Assembly (NCBI RefSeq): GCF_014205295.1
Contig: NZ_JACHNF010000001.1
Span: 6,758,001-6,822,000, forward strand
Source: Kribbella solani
GTDB lineage: Bacteria > Actinomycetota > Actinomycetes > Propionibacteriales > Kribbellaceae
Reading direction: 5' to 3'
DNA: 64,000 nucleotides
Below the pieces are notes generated by a model. That model saw nothing but the letters and a program-made list of their open reading frames with translations, had not been told where the DNA came from and made no database searches. Of this stretch, positions 62,640-64,000 are shown one piece after another. The position numbers and the translations under genes were made by a program. Every line of letters starts with the position of its first letter. Position 1 is the first letter of the stretch.

Positions 62640-64000
62640 ATGACCGTAGATACCGCCTGGCTGGGTACTCAGCGGCTGCCCGAGGTGACCGTGCATGCGT
62701 CCGGGGTGCTGGCCCAGACGATCCGGGCCGAGGTCCGACGGACGCACCGGCTCCGCACCGACGCGCACCTGTCCGTCTGCACGCTTGCCCGGGTCCGGGA
62801 GACGCCGCTCTGGCAGGAGGTCGAGGCCGCGGTCCCCGAGCACGGTCTGGGGGTCGAGGGGTTCGTGGTGGTGCGACGAGGCAACGATCTGGTCGTCGCC
62901 GCCGAGGACGGGCACGGGTTGCTGTACGGCTACTTCTACCTGCTCCGGTACTTCGAGTGGATGACCGGCGACTTCACCGTCGTCGAGCAGCCGGCGGTAC
63001 CGATCCGGATGCTCGACCACTGGGATCAGCTCTCCGGCACGGTCGAGCGCGGGTACGCGGGTGGATCGATCTTCTTCCGCGACGGCCGCGTGGTCGAGGA
63101 CCTGACCCGGGTCCGGGCGTACGCGCGGTTGCTGGCGTCGGTCGGTATCAACGCGGTCGCGTTCGCCAACGCCGAACTGCCGGACGTCGCGCGGCTGGCC
63201 GGCGTTTTCCGTGAGTACGGGATCGCGGTCAGCCTGGCCGTGGATTTCACCGACGATCCGCGGGACGAGCGGGTCGCGCGCTGGTGGTCCGCGACGGTCG
63301 CGCGGTGGTACGAGGTGGTCCCGGATCTCGGTGGCCTGGTCGTCCGGGCGGGCCGCGATGCCGACGGCGCGAACGTGCTGGCGCGGGCGGTGGCGCCGTA
63401 CGGCGGGACGGTGTTCTGGCGGTGCGCCGGGACCGGGCCGGCGCCGGACTGGCGGGATCGGCGATCCGACCAGGCCCGGGCCGCGTACGACCAGTTCATC
63501 CCGCTGGACGGCCGGTTCGAGGAGAACGTCGTACTTCAGGTGAAGCACGGTCCGCTCGACTTCCAGGTACGCGAGGCCGTGTCGCCCCTGCTCGGGGAAC
63601 TGCAGGAAACGCCGCTGGCGCTGGAGTTGCAGGTCACGCAGGAGTACTCCGGGCAGCAACTGGACCTGTGCTACCTCGGGCCGTGGTGGCGGGAGATCCT
63701 GCAGTTCGACACGACCGGTGACAGCGGCGCGACCGTTGCCGACCGCATCGGTGCAATCGTTGCCGTGTCCAACGTTGGTGATGCCGACAACTGGACCGGG
63801 CACAAGTTTGCGCAGAGCAACCTTTACGCGTACGGGCGGCTGGCGTGGGAGCCCGCGGCCGATCCGGTGAGTCTGGTGCACGAATGGGCGGCGGCCACCT
63901 TCGCGCTGGACGACTGGACCCGGAGTGAACTCGTCACGATCATGGCCGGGTCCTGGCGTACGTACGAGCGGTACACCGCCCCGCTCGGAGCCGGTTTCAT
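62640..64000 (+). CDS. GH67 alpha-glucuronidase-like protein, 3' end outside the window, catalytic-acid loop missing
   Basis: 453 codons from ATG 62640 and still open at the edge. GH67 blocks: RMLDHWDQLSGTVERGYAGG, GGTVFWRCAG, QVKHGPLDFQVREAVSPLLG, LQVTQEYSGQ, CYLGPWWREIL. D307 and E335 are 28 apart, as are the two base residues D364 and E392 of the Geobacillus enzyme. The canonical segment KADSEFRPGPFTYGRTHADG, which carries catalytic acid E285, is replaced by RAGRDADG. About 11-12 residues are missing at 63350, with no frameshift. The protein may be inactive as a classical alpha-glucuronidase or use another acid. Confidence 0.85.
   Translation, partial: MTVDTAWLGTQRLPEVTVHASGVLAQTIRAEVRRTHRLRTDAHLSVCTLARVRETPLWQEVEAAVPEHGLGVEGFVVVRRGNDLVVAAEDGHGLLYGYFYLLRYFEWMTGDFTVVEQPAVPIRMLDHWDQLSGTVERGYAGGSIFFRDGRVVEDLTRVRAYARLLASVGINAVAFANAELPDVARLAGVFREYGIAVSLAVDFTDDPRDERVARWWSATVARWYEVVPDLGGLVVRAGRDADGANVLARAVAPYGGTVFWRCAGTGPAPDWRDRRSDQARAAYDQFIPLDGRFEENVVLQVKHGPLDFQVREAVSPLLGELQETPLALELQVTQEYSGQQLDLCYLGPWWREILQFDTTGDSGATVADRIGAIVAVSNVGDADNWTGHKFAQSNLYAYGRLAWEPAADPVSLVHEWAAATFALDDWTRSELVTIMAGSWRTYERYTAPLGAGF

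Overview
The window reads as chromosomal DNA of a high-GC actinobacterium, probably a Kribbella-like member of the Propionibacteriales. This is inference from the GC-rich codon use, frequent GTG starts, GTAC/CGTACG-rich coding sequence, the actinobacterial order rpsL-rpsG-fusA-tuf followed by S10-spc-alpha, and a long-form L22 N-terminus of Nocardioides type. No tRNA, rRNA, CRISPR array or insertion sequence was recognised.

Layout. 1-2.4 kb: the 5' part of an AbiEi/DUF559-type protein (minus strand), a palindromic repeat element, and an alpha/beta hydrolase fused to an NTF2-like domain. 2.4-7 kb: the str operon behind a strong promoter. 7.3-20.2 kb: the S10 and spc operons through secY, adk and map; rplV has an apparent one-base deletion in its 3' tail. 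20.2-22.8 kb: an accessory insert between map and infA (DUF1707 protein, membrane protein, NAD-dependent oxidoreductase with a divergent HxlR regulator). 22.8-27.6 kb: infA, rpmJ, the alpha operon and truA. 27.6-41.1 kb: accessory block separating truA from rplM. It holds an RsmC-like methyltransferase, a tandem pair of large paralogues of unknown family, an ECF sigma factor with a membrane partner, another unknown protein, an ABC-F ATPase, a GH18-like secreted or membrane-anchored protein, a TetR/SnoaL pair, a secreted phospholipase D-like protein and citrate synthase. 41.1-43.6 kb: rplM-rpsI-glmM.

43.6-46 kb: a ketol-acid reductoisomerase of plant (class II) type divergent from an IlvY-like LysR regulator, with a compact shared operator region. 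46-52 kb: a LacI-controlled sugar ABC importer (binding protein and two permeases, no ATPase) with ThuA and a GFO/IDH/MocA oxidoreductase. 52-53.3 kb: a second copy of the palindromic element and an LtrA-like membrane protein. 53.3-60.8 kb: a MurNAc/peptidoglycan recycling cluster (MurQ, RpiR-type regulator, AmiE-like serine hydrolase, NamZ, NagZ) with no transporter, in which NagZ carries a C-terminal endonuclease/exonuclease/phosphatase domain. 60.9-62.5 kb: a phosphopantetheinyl transferase and coaA. 62.6-64 kb: the 5' part of a GH67 alpha-glucuronidase that appears to lack the loop carrying its catalytic acid.

The observations most worth following are the plant-type KARI with an IlvY partner, the NagZ-EEP fusion inside a MurNAc cluster, the GH67 active-site deletion, the duplicated palindromic element with conserved internal spacing, the tandem unknown paralogues next to an ECF sigma factor, and the rplV frameshift.
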